DNA from: Larix kaempferi
Taxonomy: Eukaryota; Streptophyta; Pinopsida; Pinales; Pinaceae
NCBI GenBank assembly: GCA_027924585.1
Contig: BSBM01000779.1
Location: 14,805,501-14,869,500, forward strand
DNA: 64,000 nt
Direction: 5' to 3'
Part shown: positions 23,194-36,886 of the stretch, piece after piece
Layout: each line of letters begins with the position of its first letter
Numbering within the stretch: the stretch's first letter is position 1
Position numbers and translations under genes: made by a program
Notes under the pieces: model-generated
Seen by the model: the letters and a program-made list of their open reading frames with translations, nothing else
What the model was told of the DNA's origin: nothing
The model's database searches: none

Positions 23194-26037
23194 CTACACT
23201 CCATAAAACAAGAATAAACAAGACGATCCTTTCTCTCTTCTTTGAAAGTACACATTTACTTCCCTCAAATCTGAGGCTTAGGAGGGACATGCCTAACCCT
23301 GGTGGATGTAGGAAGTTAACTAGTATATCACCCAGTTTTGGTCCTTCCAACACTGCTGGGCATATTATTGGCATCCTACCCTCTTTCTTTGAATGTCATA
23401 TTTTTTGCATCCTACCCTCTTTCTTTGAATGGCATATTTTTGGCATCCTACCCTTCATTTTTAAAATTTACATGCTGGTATTTTATGCTAATGCATATGA
23501 AAACTGTTTGTTAGTGAACTGTTTGGCAAAATCACTCAACTAAGAAACATTAATTGACTATATCAGCCCAACAAACCATAACTGCAGTGAGAGGATCCAC
23601 TCAGGAGTACATTGCAGCAGTGTTCATAACTGTTTCATGTCAATACATCTTAACCAAATAGTCTGTAAAATACTACAGCAGAGAACGCAAAATACATCAG
23701 CTAACTTAGGTGAAATATTACACCTTAGACATGTTGCAAATTTCAAATCCATGCAAATGGGCACTCAAAAGGCCATGAGAAATTTGATTTTCAAAGACTA
23801 TTTTCAGACATTATGTGTATATTGATTTTCCAACTATATTGGTTTTTTTTTTTTTTTAAATAATAAATTTCAATCAAGAATGAGCGTATCCATCAACCAA
23901 GCAGGAGGACCAAACCAGAAAAATGTCAACCTGAGAGCATTCCCTAGTCGGTCACTGTGTTGAAGAAAATTCAACACTACCAGTTAGGTCAATGTTCTAA
24001 CACAATTTTCAGTGACATGTAATGTAAGATAAACACATTAATCACAAAAAGGGGTAACACACAACATCAAGAGAACTAGGCCAAATGTAGACAAGGAAAA
24101 AATATTGGTTTCGGGAAGCTTTTGAACATTGGTTTTTTACTCTGTAAGCCTTGGAGTACTCACTATATCTAGCAAAAAAACACTTTGAAATGGAGGATTT
24201 CAATTCAGTCCTTTTATCCTCGATAATATGAATATATAAAAAGCAACCAAAAAAATAGTAGTGTGACACCTAGGGTTTATCACTAATGAAATCTTATTAT
24301 AGTATTTTGTTCTTCAATACCCTATGAAGATACCTATTCATATATGCTCCCATGGTCAATTTCCACAAATTTCTCTCTTAACTGTTTATGGTAAATTCAC
24401 TTGATCCTAAAGTTGTAAAACAAGTTGTCGGTGGGTTTTCTAATGAAAAATAGTTTCCTGTAATAGCTACCAGAATGTACTTTCGGATTCAACTCACGAG
24501 TCTAAATTGTGATTTTTCCTTTTTATTAGTTGTAAAATGAATTTTGGGCATCCCATGTCAACTGTGGACAATGGAAGGTAATGAACATGCTTTATACCTA
24601 ACATCTGGGCAGTTATGGGCCTTATAATGACAACCTACAACAGTAATTAAACATATATGGGTAATGTTTTGAACATTAATAGACAACCGTCTACCTCATC
24701 ATTTAGTTTTGGGGCAGTTTTGTGGATGTGAGGTAGTTTTGAGTGCAAATTAAGACTATCCATGTCTTCTTACAACATGAGACGCTTGCAAAATTTAAGG
24801 TATGGAAAGGCTAAGAGAAGAAACTATTAGAGGAAATTTGGGTAAAAAAATAGGCCTCCTAAGGAAAATAATAAGAAAATAATAAAATAATAGTAGAGAG
24901 AGAGTAAAAAAACTATTTTTTTGGATCGTATTTTCAACTTATCTCCTTGTAGGTTTACTCAAATTTCAAGCGGGAGGACTCATTAGATGCATAATTAAAT
25001 TATGCATCCAACGAGTACCCATGTTGCATACTTTTAACAACATCCACACCATGAAAAATTGAAAATACATTAAAAAATGTGTTTCTAGTGAGAGAAAACA
25101 CGTTTTTAATGTATTTTCAATTTTTCATGGTGTGGATGTTGTTAAAAGTATGCAACATGGGTAGTCGTTGGATGCATAATTTAATTATGCATGCAACAAG
25201 TCCTCCCACTTGAAATTTGAGTAAAACCTACAAGGCGATAAGTTGAAAATACGATCCAAAAAGTAGTTTTTATTTTTTCCCTCCAATTTTTTTAGGTGCT
25301 CCCTTTTTGAATTTTAAAGCATTTTTATTGGCTAATACATGAAGACATGGAATTTGTATTATTTTTGGAAGGTCCATTTTAAAATTAAATTTCCTCTAAT
25401 ATTAATGGGTGTGTTGGGTGGAGTTTGGACCTCATAGCAATAGTAAACCTCCAATTTTTCATGCTATAGAATTGGATAACATCAGCTATTGAAGACTTTG
25501 AATTGATTGCACCAAGGCTGATTTCCTCCCGAATGTTGTTATTTATTTATTTATCTTAATCGTATCAATGACATTTTTAATAGACTGTTATTAAGGTTTC
25601 TATGCCTCCAAATAAGGGGAGCACTCTAGTCTCCTAGGAAAGCAAACAACCGAAGGATGCCACCTTAGCACCTGATAGTCAAAATCATAGAGGTCATTGA
25701 TATTACCATTAGGATAAATAATTAAATAACAACATTCATGAACAATGTGTTAGTTGCAATTAAATGTGTGGGGAATGTTATGTAAGACCCTCAAACAACC
25801 CTTACACACCACACATGCTTGATGCAAACATTCAAATCCTTGACAATTTAAGCCTTAACTTAAGTGAAATCAACAAGAGATATAAGTGTTGGAAACAACC
25901 AAACCATGACTAACCATTATGGAAAACATCTTAAAGTTATTATGACTTTCAATAGTAAGATCTAAAAAAATTTATGACTTTCTTTACAATTTTCATGACA
26001 ATCTAAATGGACAGGCCCCACTCATAGCCAAATACTT
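23194..26037. other. CACTA internal non-coding DNA with a 36-bp repeat and a long hairpin
   Basis: No gene seen; the true first exon of gene 2 may lie in 23.2-23.9 kb but cannot be fixed. GCATCCTACCCTCTTTCTTT recurs at 23371, 23407 and 23443 (36-bp period, the third copy truncated). A large inverted repeat occupies 24905-25275. Confidence 0.5.
24905..25275. repeat. Long near-perfect inverted repeat (foldback/MITE-like)
   Basis: Arms of about 175 bp are complementary around a centre at 25090 with a loop of under 10 bases. For example, GGATCGTATTTTCAACTTAT at 24923 pairs with the complement ending at 25257. Mismatches are few. There is no coding potential. The form fits a foldback DNA element. 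Transcribed, it would give a long hairpin, a possible source of small RNAs (inference). Confidence 0.9.
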
Positions 26038-26916
26038 TTGAGATATTTACAAATCATCGGAGTATGGTGGACCAAAAATTTCTCGATAGGCATTGTCTTC
26101 ATTGCACCATGCCTTCAAATAAATAGACCTTCGAACCACGTGTCTATTATGATGCATGTGGATGTCTATGCGGGTTTTGACAAGCCATTATTGATTGTAT
26201 TTAATGTAGTACCCAAGGATTTGATCATCAGTAATCTTTGTCTGCAAAATATCTTTGACCTGTTCGAGAGACTCTCCAACTCCCCATTTCAGATTATAAA
26301 TAGCAGTTGGTGATAATGCTGTCAGGTTGATGCCGAATGACTGCCACCAGTGTCTCCTCCAATCAGGGATGTAGAATGCAAGATCCTCATAGATTTGTGG
26401 AATTTGAAGTCCAAACTTTAGCATGGTATAATATGTTCTATCTGTATTTTCTTTTCTCAAGAATTTTCACCATAATTTTGCATATTTTTCATAAGTGTGT
26501 GTAGTACTTGGAAACCGGAGACTAGCATCTTTATGTGGCCATGCTTCCAAAGAATGTATTCAGTTAATACAGTAGTACTATTGGTCTAGTTGTAGCCCGA
26601 GGTGACGTGTAGAGCCCTCTGTCGAGATTAAGATAAGATCATGGTATAGGTTTGTTAACGAATTGCTTGCATTGACTACTTTTCTCAGGGAGTTGTTGTA
26701 AATCATCTCTGGTACAATACTGGATCCCATAGGCATTCTTCTGAGTTCTGGAACTAGTATAATAAAAGCGTCAGATCCCTGTAAGTTAGCATCTAACACT
26801 TCAGTATGTCTCAACTCCCACCTAGGTTTCCAGTCTTGCATATAATCCAACCACATCAGATTATCATCAATAGTATAGATCTGATGTTTTCCATTGGTCC
26901 AAGCAGAGATTTCCAT
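26038..26916 (-). pseudogene. Unidentified coding-like frame with stops
   Basis: One frame runs from ATG at 26916 to a stop near 26038-26043 with only four internal stops in about 290 codons: after LGLQLDQ, twice near 26480-26560, and after YYIKYNQ. Amino-acid use is natural, rich in Trp, Tyr and Ile, with segments such as WLDYMQDWKPRWELRH and IPDWRRHWWQSFGINL. I recognise no family. It lies between the two CACTA gene blocks, in their orientation, so it may be a captured gene piece or the remnant of another element. Confidence 0.4.
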
Positions 26917-29900
26917 GTTTACTTGTGGGTTATGGGCCTTGGGCTCGCTTGCACCAGGCTAGCTTGTTTCAGGCCCACTTGTTAAAAATTAACAGCATTC
27001 TTCTATGTCAAATATTCTCTTATTAATAACCATTGTGAATCAAATATTCTCTTATTAGTCATTGACACATTAAAACACCTTAGATCTAAGCCCGAGGTGA
27101 ATCAAGTTTCAGAGTCAAATCACTGTGGATTGTACCTCGTAGTTGATATCAAATGTGTGGGGAATACTATACACTCGGGATCATCGTCTAAATACTATGT
27201 GCAGATGGTTGTGAAAGACAAGCCATGATTGATTCCTAGGAGGCCTGTTATGTGCTATAAATATGCACATTGTATCAAGTATTATTTCAACCAAGTAATA
27301 TGAAGTGAGTTTCCCAGGAAAGCAAACAACTGAAGGGTTAAAGGAGATAATCTGCGCAGAGTTTGGAATTGTCAAGATGTCTTAGTAGATGTAGGGGGGT
27401 CATTTGAAATAGGCGAATGAAGAGGTGAGAGTGAACAGGGAGCAAGGTAGGAAGGACTGGGAATTACCAAACCGTCACTATGGTGAATTAATGAGAGACT
27501 TAGAGCAGGTGATGCCCTGACAAGGTGGCCACCAAGGAGGGGATTGTTGAAAACAATGACGGGGATTGCGGAAGAAGGTGACAACATAGTCTATGTGACA
27601 AAATAGTCTTAATGCCAACCAAAATTTTCGAAGCATTGGACTACTCCATGAACAATCTAACATAGAGGTAATTTACAAGCAGGTGAAACTGATGTAAGTC
27701 TATTTTTAATAACATTTCCCATCATAATATCTAGAGGGAAATGAACACAAGTGCATATTTTCCATCAAAAGGAATACAATTTACATCTTACTCAAGTTTT
27801 CTTATGGAATATATTGATGGTGTTCAAAGTAGTGATATCCAAAGCACTTTCAGGGATAAAAGTTGAAATTTAAGACCTCATTTGAAGCAATCACATTAAT
27901 ATCGCCAATTAAAATAGCTATCATATCCAAAATCTACGTACAAATCCAGACGAGCTTAACAGACCAAATGAGAATTCACATCCTGAGCATTGATACCCAG
28001 AAACATAGTGTTTTATTTTAAAAAATTACTAAAATTTTCACATACAACTTGGAAAGCAATCTAGTTCAAATTCCAAAACCAAAGTCTAAAAGCTAGGTAC
28101 AATATCATTGAGACAATCATTCTTCTATGGCCATGAAGGTTAAACTATGCCTTCGAATCATGGGCAAACAACCCAATAAATGCTTGCAGGATAACAGAAA
28201 AGCCTCAAACTCTCACCAACTCAAATCAAGAGAATGTGGCAAAAGGCGGAGATACAAAATTGCTTAAACCAAAATTAGGACTACAACAAAGCTCCAAACT
28301 CACATCATCTCAAACCAAGGAGAATGTTGCTACCGACAGAGAGATTTAAAACTGCTTAAAATCAAAATTAAATTACAGGCATAAACACCCTCAAAATGTG
28401 ATAATGAGCACATATCTAATTCATATTCCTAGAATCCACTTGCACGAAAATATCCAAATAAAACTGGTTTGCAACTGTTTTCAAAAACCATATCAATGAA
28501 CTCTGGATCACTATTTCTGTGTTAAATAAAACTACAGCCTTTACATCAATCAACAACAAGCATTCCATGTCTGTTGGTTTTGTTATAAAATCAAAACCAC
28601 CCAATTAACAAATGAAATCAACAACACCTAATTCTCACCCAAAAATGTAGAAATTTGACTCAATAGAGGAGGGTTTCAAAATCCCCAAATGAACACGCAC
28701 AGTGAAGGAGGTCACGGACCAAGAGCCGGTTGCAGGGGGTGGAATATCTATGAGGGAATTCTTGTACAAAACCCTCCCATCTCAACCCCAAAATTTACCT
28801 CCCTACTTGCAAACAAGTTTATCAAAAAGGGTTCCACATACTCACATTCCAATGCATAATTGTTATGGCACCTCCCTAATAACATAGCAGAAACCCTACC
28901 AAAGCATAACGAGTAACAAAGGACCACACATAACCTGTAAAAATACTCATTGCCATATCGAATTTACCATAGCATTCATAATCAATTCATGATTGGACAT
29001 ATCTCCAACATAGATATCAATAGTTGGCAGAGGACGAAAAACCCTCTCTCAGCAATCAACACAAGCAACCATTTAGGGTCTACCAATACTAGCTCTATCT
29101 CCAACATTATTTTTTAGACAAATTTGAGTTCCATTACTGCAAGTCTGGTGAATTAGAATCCACTTACAATTGCCATTGAGAGTCTGCGGGGATTTGCAGA
29201 AACGGCCAGAGCACACGAAACCAACTTCAACCCCCCTCGTAGCAATTGCACGGTGAGAGTTGCAAGAGGAAATGGAATTGTAGCCCATTGAAAGCACTAG
29301 TTGGTGTGGTCGAATGAGAGCAACAGAGCGTTTTCATTAAGCTCGACAGAGACAGTTAGAAAATGACCAAAAGTAATCACATCAAACCTGACATAGCATA
29401 TATTTTTGTTTTTGTTTTTAACCCACCAAGGTCAACAATGTTAAAGGTTCTCATGACATTTGTATTTTAAAAATAAATTCATATTCTATAACAATTTTTG
29501 TTTTATATAACAATTTTATCAATAACAATACTAATTAAAAATTAAAAATTAGCATACCAACAGGAATTTCAATATATGGATAGAGAGCAAGGATGCACTC
29601 GATCATAATGATTGGGATGTTTAGACCATTGAGATGTAGATATTGAATAATGATATAGTACTAGATGAACTAAAAGTGTATGATTTGATTCCGATGAAGT
29701 GGATCCAAGTGTTGACATATTTGCAAAAGACATCATTAGACGATGCAAGATCTAGTTCTCATGAAACAAAAGTGGTTGATTGATTAAGGGGACTTACAAA
29801 TAGTGATGAATGATCAACAAGATTAAAACTAGCTTAGAAAGACCAACAAGGATAGAAACCCTTTCAAAATAAGTTTTTTATGTTTCCAATGAAAGAATCA

Positions 29901-30200
29901 AAATAAGTTTTTTATGTTTCCAATGAGTCTAGTAGAGTTCTAATATGAAATAACCCAAACAATGACACATAAATCTTATAACACAATTTTGTATCTTGCT
30001 CAATCAACACATGTTCGATTCAAACCATTAACACTACAACCTCCAGGAACACCCATGCTACTGCACATGTAGAACATAATTAGATTAGAAAACTAATTTT
30101 CAAATATAACCAAGTTAATCAACAAAATGGACATATGGTGAGTGCATTTAATTTAACCTAAAAACATTACGTACCTCTACTTTTCAACAATTAAATGTCA
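26917..30200. other. CACTA internal region, no gene recognised
   Basis: Only short frames. A 34-bp direct duplication (TCAAAATAAGTTTTTTATGT...) lies at 29872-29928. A minus frame of 74 codons at 29073-29297 has somewhat natural composition but no recognised domain. Confidence 0.4.
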
Positions 30201-33200
30201 TTAATCTTCTTCTTCATCCAACTCAACATCTGTATCAGGATCTGTTTCTAAATAGATATTGATGAAAGGATCATTCACATTGTCATCAGCATCAAAGTCA
30301 TCTTCACTAATATAGTCATCCATATCGTCAATGAGATCATCGTCTGATACATTTGCATGATCATCCTCTTCAACTTCTTCATATAACACATCGACTGCAG
30401 CCTGATCTGAATCATCATCATCCTCTTCTTCTTCATGATTATCGTCATCATCTAGTACATTATTATACTTTACTGGTCTTCCTCTTGGATCGTATCGAAC
30501 AACGTATGACCAACCTGCTTTACCTGATACGTCGGAGTAGTAGACTTGCTCACATTGACTTGGAAGAACATAAGGCTCTGTACCCGGTTCAAATGCCCTT
30601 GTATTAACCATGTTAAATCCATTAGCATGCTCAATAACAGTTCTTTCAGGATCACGTTCATGCATCCGTAGCCTGTACCACTTCACCTCAAACAAAACTA
30701 TTTTAAAGGAATTAAAATCACTCTCAACAATGTCCTCGAAATTCCCATAGTACCTATTCTTGGTTTCTTCTGGATGTCTATCACTTCTAGAGGAAACATT
30801 AGTGACCTTAAAGACTGCAGTTATCCCACGATCCGATGTTTTCCTGTTATCATCCAACTTTTTGATACGAAATTTACGACCATTACACAACATAGCCTTG
30901 TGATGTTTGAGCTGCAACATTGACAATAGGTTAAAAATACATTGTGAATTAATAAACGTCATCTAGGAGTTAGTAAATATAATTGAAAACTTAAACAAAC
31001 GAAATGTAATAATTGGAAAAATGGATCGAAGTAACTAGAAAAAATGTGGGTAAAAAACTTACTTTTCTTTTTATCTTTTAAACCATAGGCTAAATCAACT
31101 TCCCTTTGCGACGTAAGGTCAGGAATTTGATGTTGAAGACGATGAGATGTTTTAATCATGTTACTGACCCCTTCCCATGATAACCTACGAAAGGATTCTT
31201 CACAATCTTTTATCCAATGCTCCATCAAATCAAAGTTGTTTGCAATGTATAAATCTAAAGCATCCCACACTCGACCAACTATAGGATAAAAAAACAATTC
31301 AATTTCATAATTAATTAGATCATCATTAAAGGAACATAGTTTAATATAGTTGAAAATGCATAATTATTAAAAAGAGTTAAAAACAAGTATGATAATATAA
31401 AATTGGAAAAATTAAACGTGTAACATATTAATTCAACAATGTATAATAATAATTACCTTTCACAGTCCTCAATGTACCTCTCCCTAGTAGGACCTCCCCT
31501 TTAAATTTGTTGGTGGAGTCAAGATGCCAAATGTGAGGCACATTCATATTTTCTGCTAAGTTAGGTAGATATTCACTAATGTACACCATGCATTGATATA
31601 CCATATATCCTTCAACCATAGAACCCTCAGGACCCTCTCTTTGTCTAATAAAATCCTTCAATGACTTCAACTGCCTCTCCACCATCCACATCGACCTTGT
31701 GTGTACTGGTCCACATAATTCAATCTCCTCAACTTGGTATATGGGGTAGTGTTCTTGTGGATTGAAAAATGTTGGAGGTAGATACTATTGGATTTCACAC
31801 ATTAGTTGGGGAATTTCTCTCTTCTAATGCCTTACATCTTCTTTATGGATTTCTTTTGATGAAAGCCACCTACAAATGATGCAATAAAACAATATGTCAA
31901 GGCATATATAATATTTGCGGGAAAAACATAATATATGTCAATAAGTTTTGCTACAGACCACAAACCAAGTACATTTTCCAAGTAAAACATTACTTACCTC
32001 ATGTATTTTCCAAGAACATAAATAATATGTTTTATGTTGCTGTCAAATTCATCTGGGAGAGATAAAGGTAGAAAATACTGTATCAAAAACACATAATTAT
32101 TAATATTTATTTCTAAATAAGAGAATAAAATTAATAAAATAGTGCATACCGATAATGAAATATATTATAGACTAATGATTACCTTAACGAATGTATGCCA
32201 ATCATGTGTTTTAACCCCTGCAAAATCACCTTTTTTCGTCAAGATATTCTTTATGTTTGACGAAAAACCTGTCGAAAACCTGATATTTTTTATGACCTCT
32301 CTTACAATATTGCTCTGTTGCTCCGTCAAGCACTAAGGAAGACTAATATTATTTGATGGCCATGGCCATTAGAATTAATGATCACACTTTGCAATGCGTG
32401 ATTAGATTCTTGGATGTCACTACAAATCTTTCCAATTTTTCTTTGTCAGTGCTTCCATCTAATATTCACCATAACATTTCTATTATGTTCTTCCCGATAT
32501 GCATTGTGTCAAACAAATGAACTATTTGTTGGTGCTCGTAGTATGGCAACCTACTGAATTGAATCGGGTAAATTTTGATTCCTCGTGTGCCTTAACGATA
32601 TTCATGAAACATCAACAAAATCAAATTAAAACCAATTAATCAATAATGGTATAACATATCGCGTTGAATATAATTCAATACAAAAAAAAATTGGCATACC
32701 TTGACGGTTTCTATTATATTCCACCTTCCATAGGTGAGGTGTCATTCTTCGTGGTTTTTTTTCCATTCTCTTCTTTACAATTAAATTTTTCTTTGTATGT
32801 AGTTCGATAACTATGGTTCTTAGGCAGAAAGTGCCTATACTCATCGAACACTTCCTTTGCTAAACTCCTTGAACGACGAGATTTTATCCTGGGACCGCAA
32901 AATGGACATGCAAATTTACCCTTGGTTTGAAGACCTACACGATATATGAATTGGTGTAGCAAATTAGCCTTACAATTTAAAATAATGCATGATATTATCA
33001 ACAGATATATAAAATATTAAGGAACAAAAGAAAGTAACAACATACCACAAAAATGTGTTAACCCGGGAGCATCATGAATTGTAAATGCAAGTATTCCATG
33101 GAATTGAAATCATCTTTGCCCGATTGGTATAGAAATATCATACATAGTGATGCCAACCCATAACTTCAACAACTCATCGATAAGAGGCTCAAGATATAAG

Positions 33201-34821
33201 TTCATATCTTTAACCTGGTACTTTCCTAATTGGTCAAACATACATGATTAATTATATTTAGCGCCTATATGTCGTTATATATAAAAGACATAATTATCAT
33301 GCATGAAACAAATCAATGAAATATTTACTGATCAGACTTTCAATTAAAAAAATACCTAGAACAATCATTTCCAACATTGTGTGCTCTCTCTTGATTGACA
33401 TCCAAGGAGGAAGGTTATTGTTTATAACAAAAATAGGCCACACTGAGTAGGTAGAATGAAGCTCTCCAAATGGATTGATAGCATCAGCTGCCAAAGAAAG
33501 TTTAACATTACGAGGATCTTCTTTAAAAATTGGCCACTTTTCTTCGATGTAACTCAATGCAAAACCATCTGTAGGCATTCAAAGAACATCGTCGTGACTT
33601 CTGTTCTTTGCATGAAAATCCATAACCTGTGCTATACTTTGACACCTGAACAATTGCTTGAAACGTGGGATTATCAGAATATAATGAAGAACTTTTGAGG
33701 CACCTTTTTTGTCACTTTATCGGTTCAATACCTACTTATTTGACATTGTGGGCATTCATTTTCTAATGCATATTGTCCATCGTATATTATATGATCATTA
33801 GGAGATGCATCAATAGCTTGCTACTCCATACCAAATGCTTTCATAATGACATATATCCCTCGATATGTGCGTGGTAAAATATTTGAGGTTGGTAATAGAA
33901 ATTCACCTAACAATCTACAAAATTCAAAAGAATAAATCAATGAAAACAATATTAATCATCAATATCGCATCCAAACTTTACACATTAGATAACAATAGCA
34001 ACAATATAGGAAAAAAGTCAACGCTTTCTATATATAGATATTGTGAACATGCAGACAAAAATAAAAAAACAAATTACATACCTTAATATCTATGTCATAC
34101 AGGTGTTTGATAATCCATTCAAAACCTTCGAGTTCACTAACAACAATATCGCAGATAAAAGATTTGTTTTTGAGCCTTCATAAAGAGGTTGACGTGACTT
34201 CTCAAGTAGAGGATCAACATCATCACTATCATCCTGGTTGTCCTCATCCATTGGAGCAAATGTGTCTAGGATCAATCTATGTATCTCATCTTCCTGATTT
34301 GTGTCACTAATGTTATCTACATCCATTATATCATCAAAAATAACTACTTGATCATCTTCAATATTCTGATGTAGAAGTTCATCGGGCTGTGAATGAGTAT
34401 TTCTACTAGTACTTGGCAAATAACTCTCTGGAACGCGACATTTTGGGGGCATTGTCTATAAATTTACAAACAACATAGAAAAATTAGTTTGTATAGAACA
34501 TATAGTAAAAAAAAAAGACATTTTACTAAAATTCATGCAGACATGATGAATATTATAATGAATATATTAAAAATTGAACCCCAAAAATAGTTTTACCAGG
34601 GGATGATATTCATAACCCCCTTAAGCGTGCCCCTTGTCCCTACAATGTCTTTCAGTTGTTTCTATTAAATGTCTTCTTTTTTGCAATCCCCTGCAATCAA
34701 AGCAAGGACAATAACATTTTCCATCTCCTCTCGCCTCTAATGCAGCTATAAACTGAGAAATCTTCCTTGCATTTTCATGCATAATGACAAATCCTTGTAG
34801 TGGTACAAGTAATTGTCTTAC
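30201..34821 (-). pseudogene. CACTA transposase (tnp2-DUF4218-DUF4216), decayed
   Basis: Exon-by-exon reading gives the full CACTA transposase order. First is a transposase-associated CxCxxC region (34821-34597: CYCPCFDCRG), then an acidic linker (34455-34082). The tnp2 domain follows in pieces: FAPMDEDN, LPRTYRGIYVIMKAFGM and CPQC; AADAINPFGELHSTYSVWPI at 33578-33297; FACPFCG at 33001-32714; and HLFDTMHIGKNIIEMLW at 32580-32390. DUF4218 is at about 32345-31428 (WMVERQLKSLKDF, GSMVEGYMVYQCMVYISEYL). DUF4216 is at 30962-30500 (RYYGNFEDIVESD, VLFEVKWYR, QVYYSDVSGKAGWSYVV), then an Asp/Glu tail ending at TAA/TAG near 30201. The protein would bind and cut the element ends. At least six stops and one frameshift (about 33600-33700) make this copy dead. 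Confidence 0.85.
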
Positions 34822-36868
34822 CTACACCATACAAAACAATAACTTGTCAATTACATTACATATTATAAGTACACTTCTGAATATAGTATATTATAATCCA
34901 ATATTTTCTATATTTATAAAGAAAAACATGAAGACTAAAGTTAATATGAATGGAAAGATGGTTATAAGTTGGTTGTGAGAAAGTGAATTGAGAATGGAAA
35001 GATGGTAAGTTAATATAATCTAACATTTTATGTGAACACTTGGAGGGAGATTGTACCCATGCAGTGGTTGGAATTTTAAATAAATATTCTTTCCATATTT
35101 TTAGGAATGCATTGTATTAAGAGCACTAAAATTAGAAGTGGTTCTAGTTGGTTACTAAAAAAAATGGTAAATGTCAAATGTTAAGGAACCACAAATATTG
35201 GAAAATTGATAACTACTTGTATAGTTTGAAGACCTGATCATATAGTTTGACCACCAAAGAGGGTAGGCTCTTAACCAATATTGTAGATTTATTTCACCCA
35301 CATGACATAGGATATCACCTTGGGAAGCTCAAATTTGGTTGGAAACATTAACTAGTTTATTGACAAATATTGTGAAGTATCCATTAGGTAGTGAAGGTTG
35401 TGAGGCCATAATCATACTTTATAGGTTCGAGGTATTAATGGTTCAAGGTACGATAGAGAAAATCAATGATGTTAAAAAGTGCACACAAGAGCTAAGAAAT
35501 GAGTTGGTTAAAGGTCAACTATTGAAAACCCTCTATTTAGTCGATCCATTGCAATAGTTGAAGACTAGTAATTACGTAAGTAGCAAATCTTGATGAGGTC
35601 AAACCATAAAAAAATTGGATCCATATAGACATTGAATATGCAAAGCAAAAAGAAGAAATGATTGTAATAGATCCCAAGCATTATGTATGACAAATGTTAT
35701 ATAGGACCGCAAACACACTAGAGATAGTACCAATTGCAAGAGAAAACATTCAAAGATGCCATTTTCAAAAATCAAGTTAACGTAGCCTAAGCCAACAAAA
35801 CAAGTTCTTGAAAAAAATATAGCAAATTAAATGAAAATGATAGCAAGTTCTTGAAAAAAATATTAGAAAGGCAAAAAAGCAAGTTAACATGACCTAAGCC
35901 TCATTACTAAACAATATTAAAATCTAACCCTTATAAAAATATAGACAAAAATTTACACGTTACTAACCTTGCAAGTTCAAAATAAGAGCTATGCAGAATA
36001 TCCAAGCTCATACTGATCTAGATGGATATCAATGGCCACCCACCTATCCCACTGGCTCAAAACAGCTTCCCATTTTGCCAATTTTCTAGTAATTTTTCTA
36101 CAGTTTTTCGAGTCCCAAACTTTCGGGGCTATTTTGAGGCCCTAAACGATGTTTTTTGGGAAATCGTGGTTCGACGGATAGATCTTTTCAATGGGCTACT
36201 GAGTGCCCGAAACGGAGATCGTATGCAAAAGTTATGACCTTGGGAAGTTGACTGTTCAACTAACCACCTTGGGGCCACAAACTTTATGACGATTCATCTT
36301 CTAGGGTTAGGTTTTTGGATGTTTTGGATTCTTTCCATCATGCTTATGATAAATAGGCCCTTTTGGCCTCTCTTTGTATTCACCTTAGCACAAATGAGCA
36401 CAACAGCCACATCTCTTCTCAGAGATAGCTACTACCATTCTAGTTGTTGTATTTACAATCTGTTCTATTTTTTATATTTAATAGAATATGTGTTTACTAT
36501 ATCGTTGTGTTTCTTGCCATATATCTGTGTATGTGAGTATATATCTCTGTATATGATTCTATATATGCTATCTTTTGTTTCGTTCCCACACAAATTCAGA
36601 TCACATACAATCACCCCGCAAGTCCAAAATCCGTGCTCAATGTGCCACAAGAAAAGAAAATGTGAAAATCATGGTGAGAGTGTGTAGTTTATATAGCTCG
36701 ACATTCATCCCTATTACCACGAAAACTGAAATATTGACGAATGTTCGTGGAACTTTAAAAAACGTGGATATTGCCATGATTTTTTTGCCCTGACAAAAAA
36801 AAGTAAAAAAATCATTTTTTTAACCCACGAATATTGAAAACGTGGAAAATTTTCGTGGAAAAATCCAC
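34822..36868. other. CACTA 5' leader and right subterminal region
   Basis: No gene. It holds the presumed promoter side of the transposase. The last 170 bp (36714-36868) has several TTCGTGG/CCACGAA/AACGTGG motifs matching those at the left end. A 72-codon plus frame at 35339-35557 has no recognised domain. Confidence 0.5.
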
Positions 36869-36886
36869 CCATATGTAGTAGTGAAT
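36869..36886 (-). repeat. CACTA terminal inverted repeat, right, plus AAT duplication
   Basis: Plus strand CCATATGTAGTAGTG (36869-36883) followed by AAT (36884-36886). It mirrors 4821-4838. Confidence 0.85.

Larger units (their letters stand above)
4824..36883 (-). mobile_element. CACTA (En/Spm-like) transposon, 32.06 kb, with nested insertion
   Basis: The left end reads CACTAGTACATATGG and the right end, on the minus strand, reads CACTACTACATATGG: 14 of 15 bases agree as an inverted repeat. Both ends are flanked by AAT. Both subterminal regions are full of TTCGTGG/CCACGAA motifs, as expected of sites bound by a TNPA-like protein. Two minus-strand gene regions fit the superfamily: a tnp2-DUF4218-DUF4216 transposase (30201-34821) and a second multi-exon gene (10228-23193). 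About 9.1 kb of the length is a younger LTR element. Without that insertion the element is about 23 kb. It is inactive in this copy, because both genes have stops. The outside sequences rejoin in frame as the DUF7869-type gene, which supports these exact borders. Confidence 0.85.
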
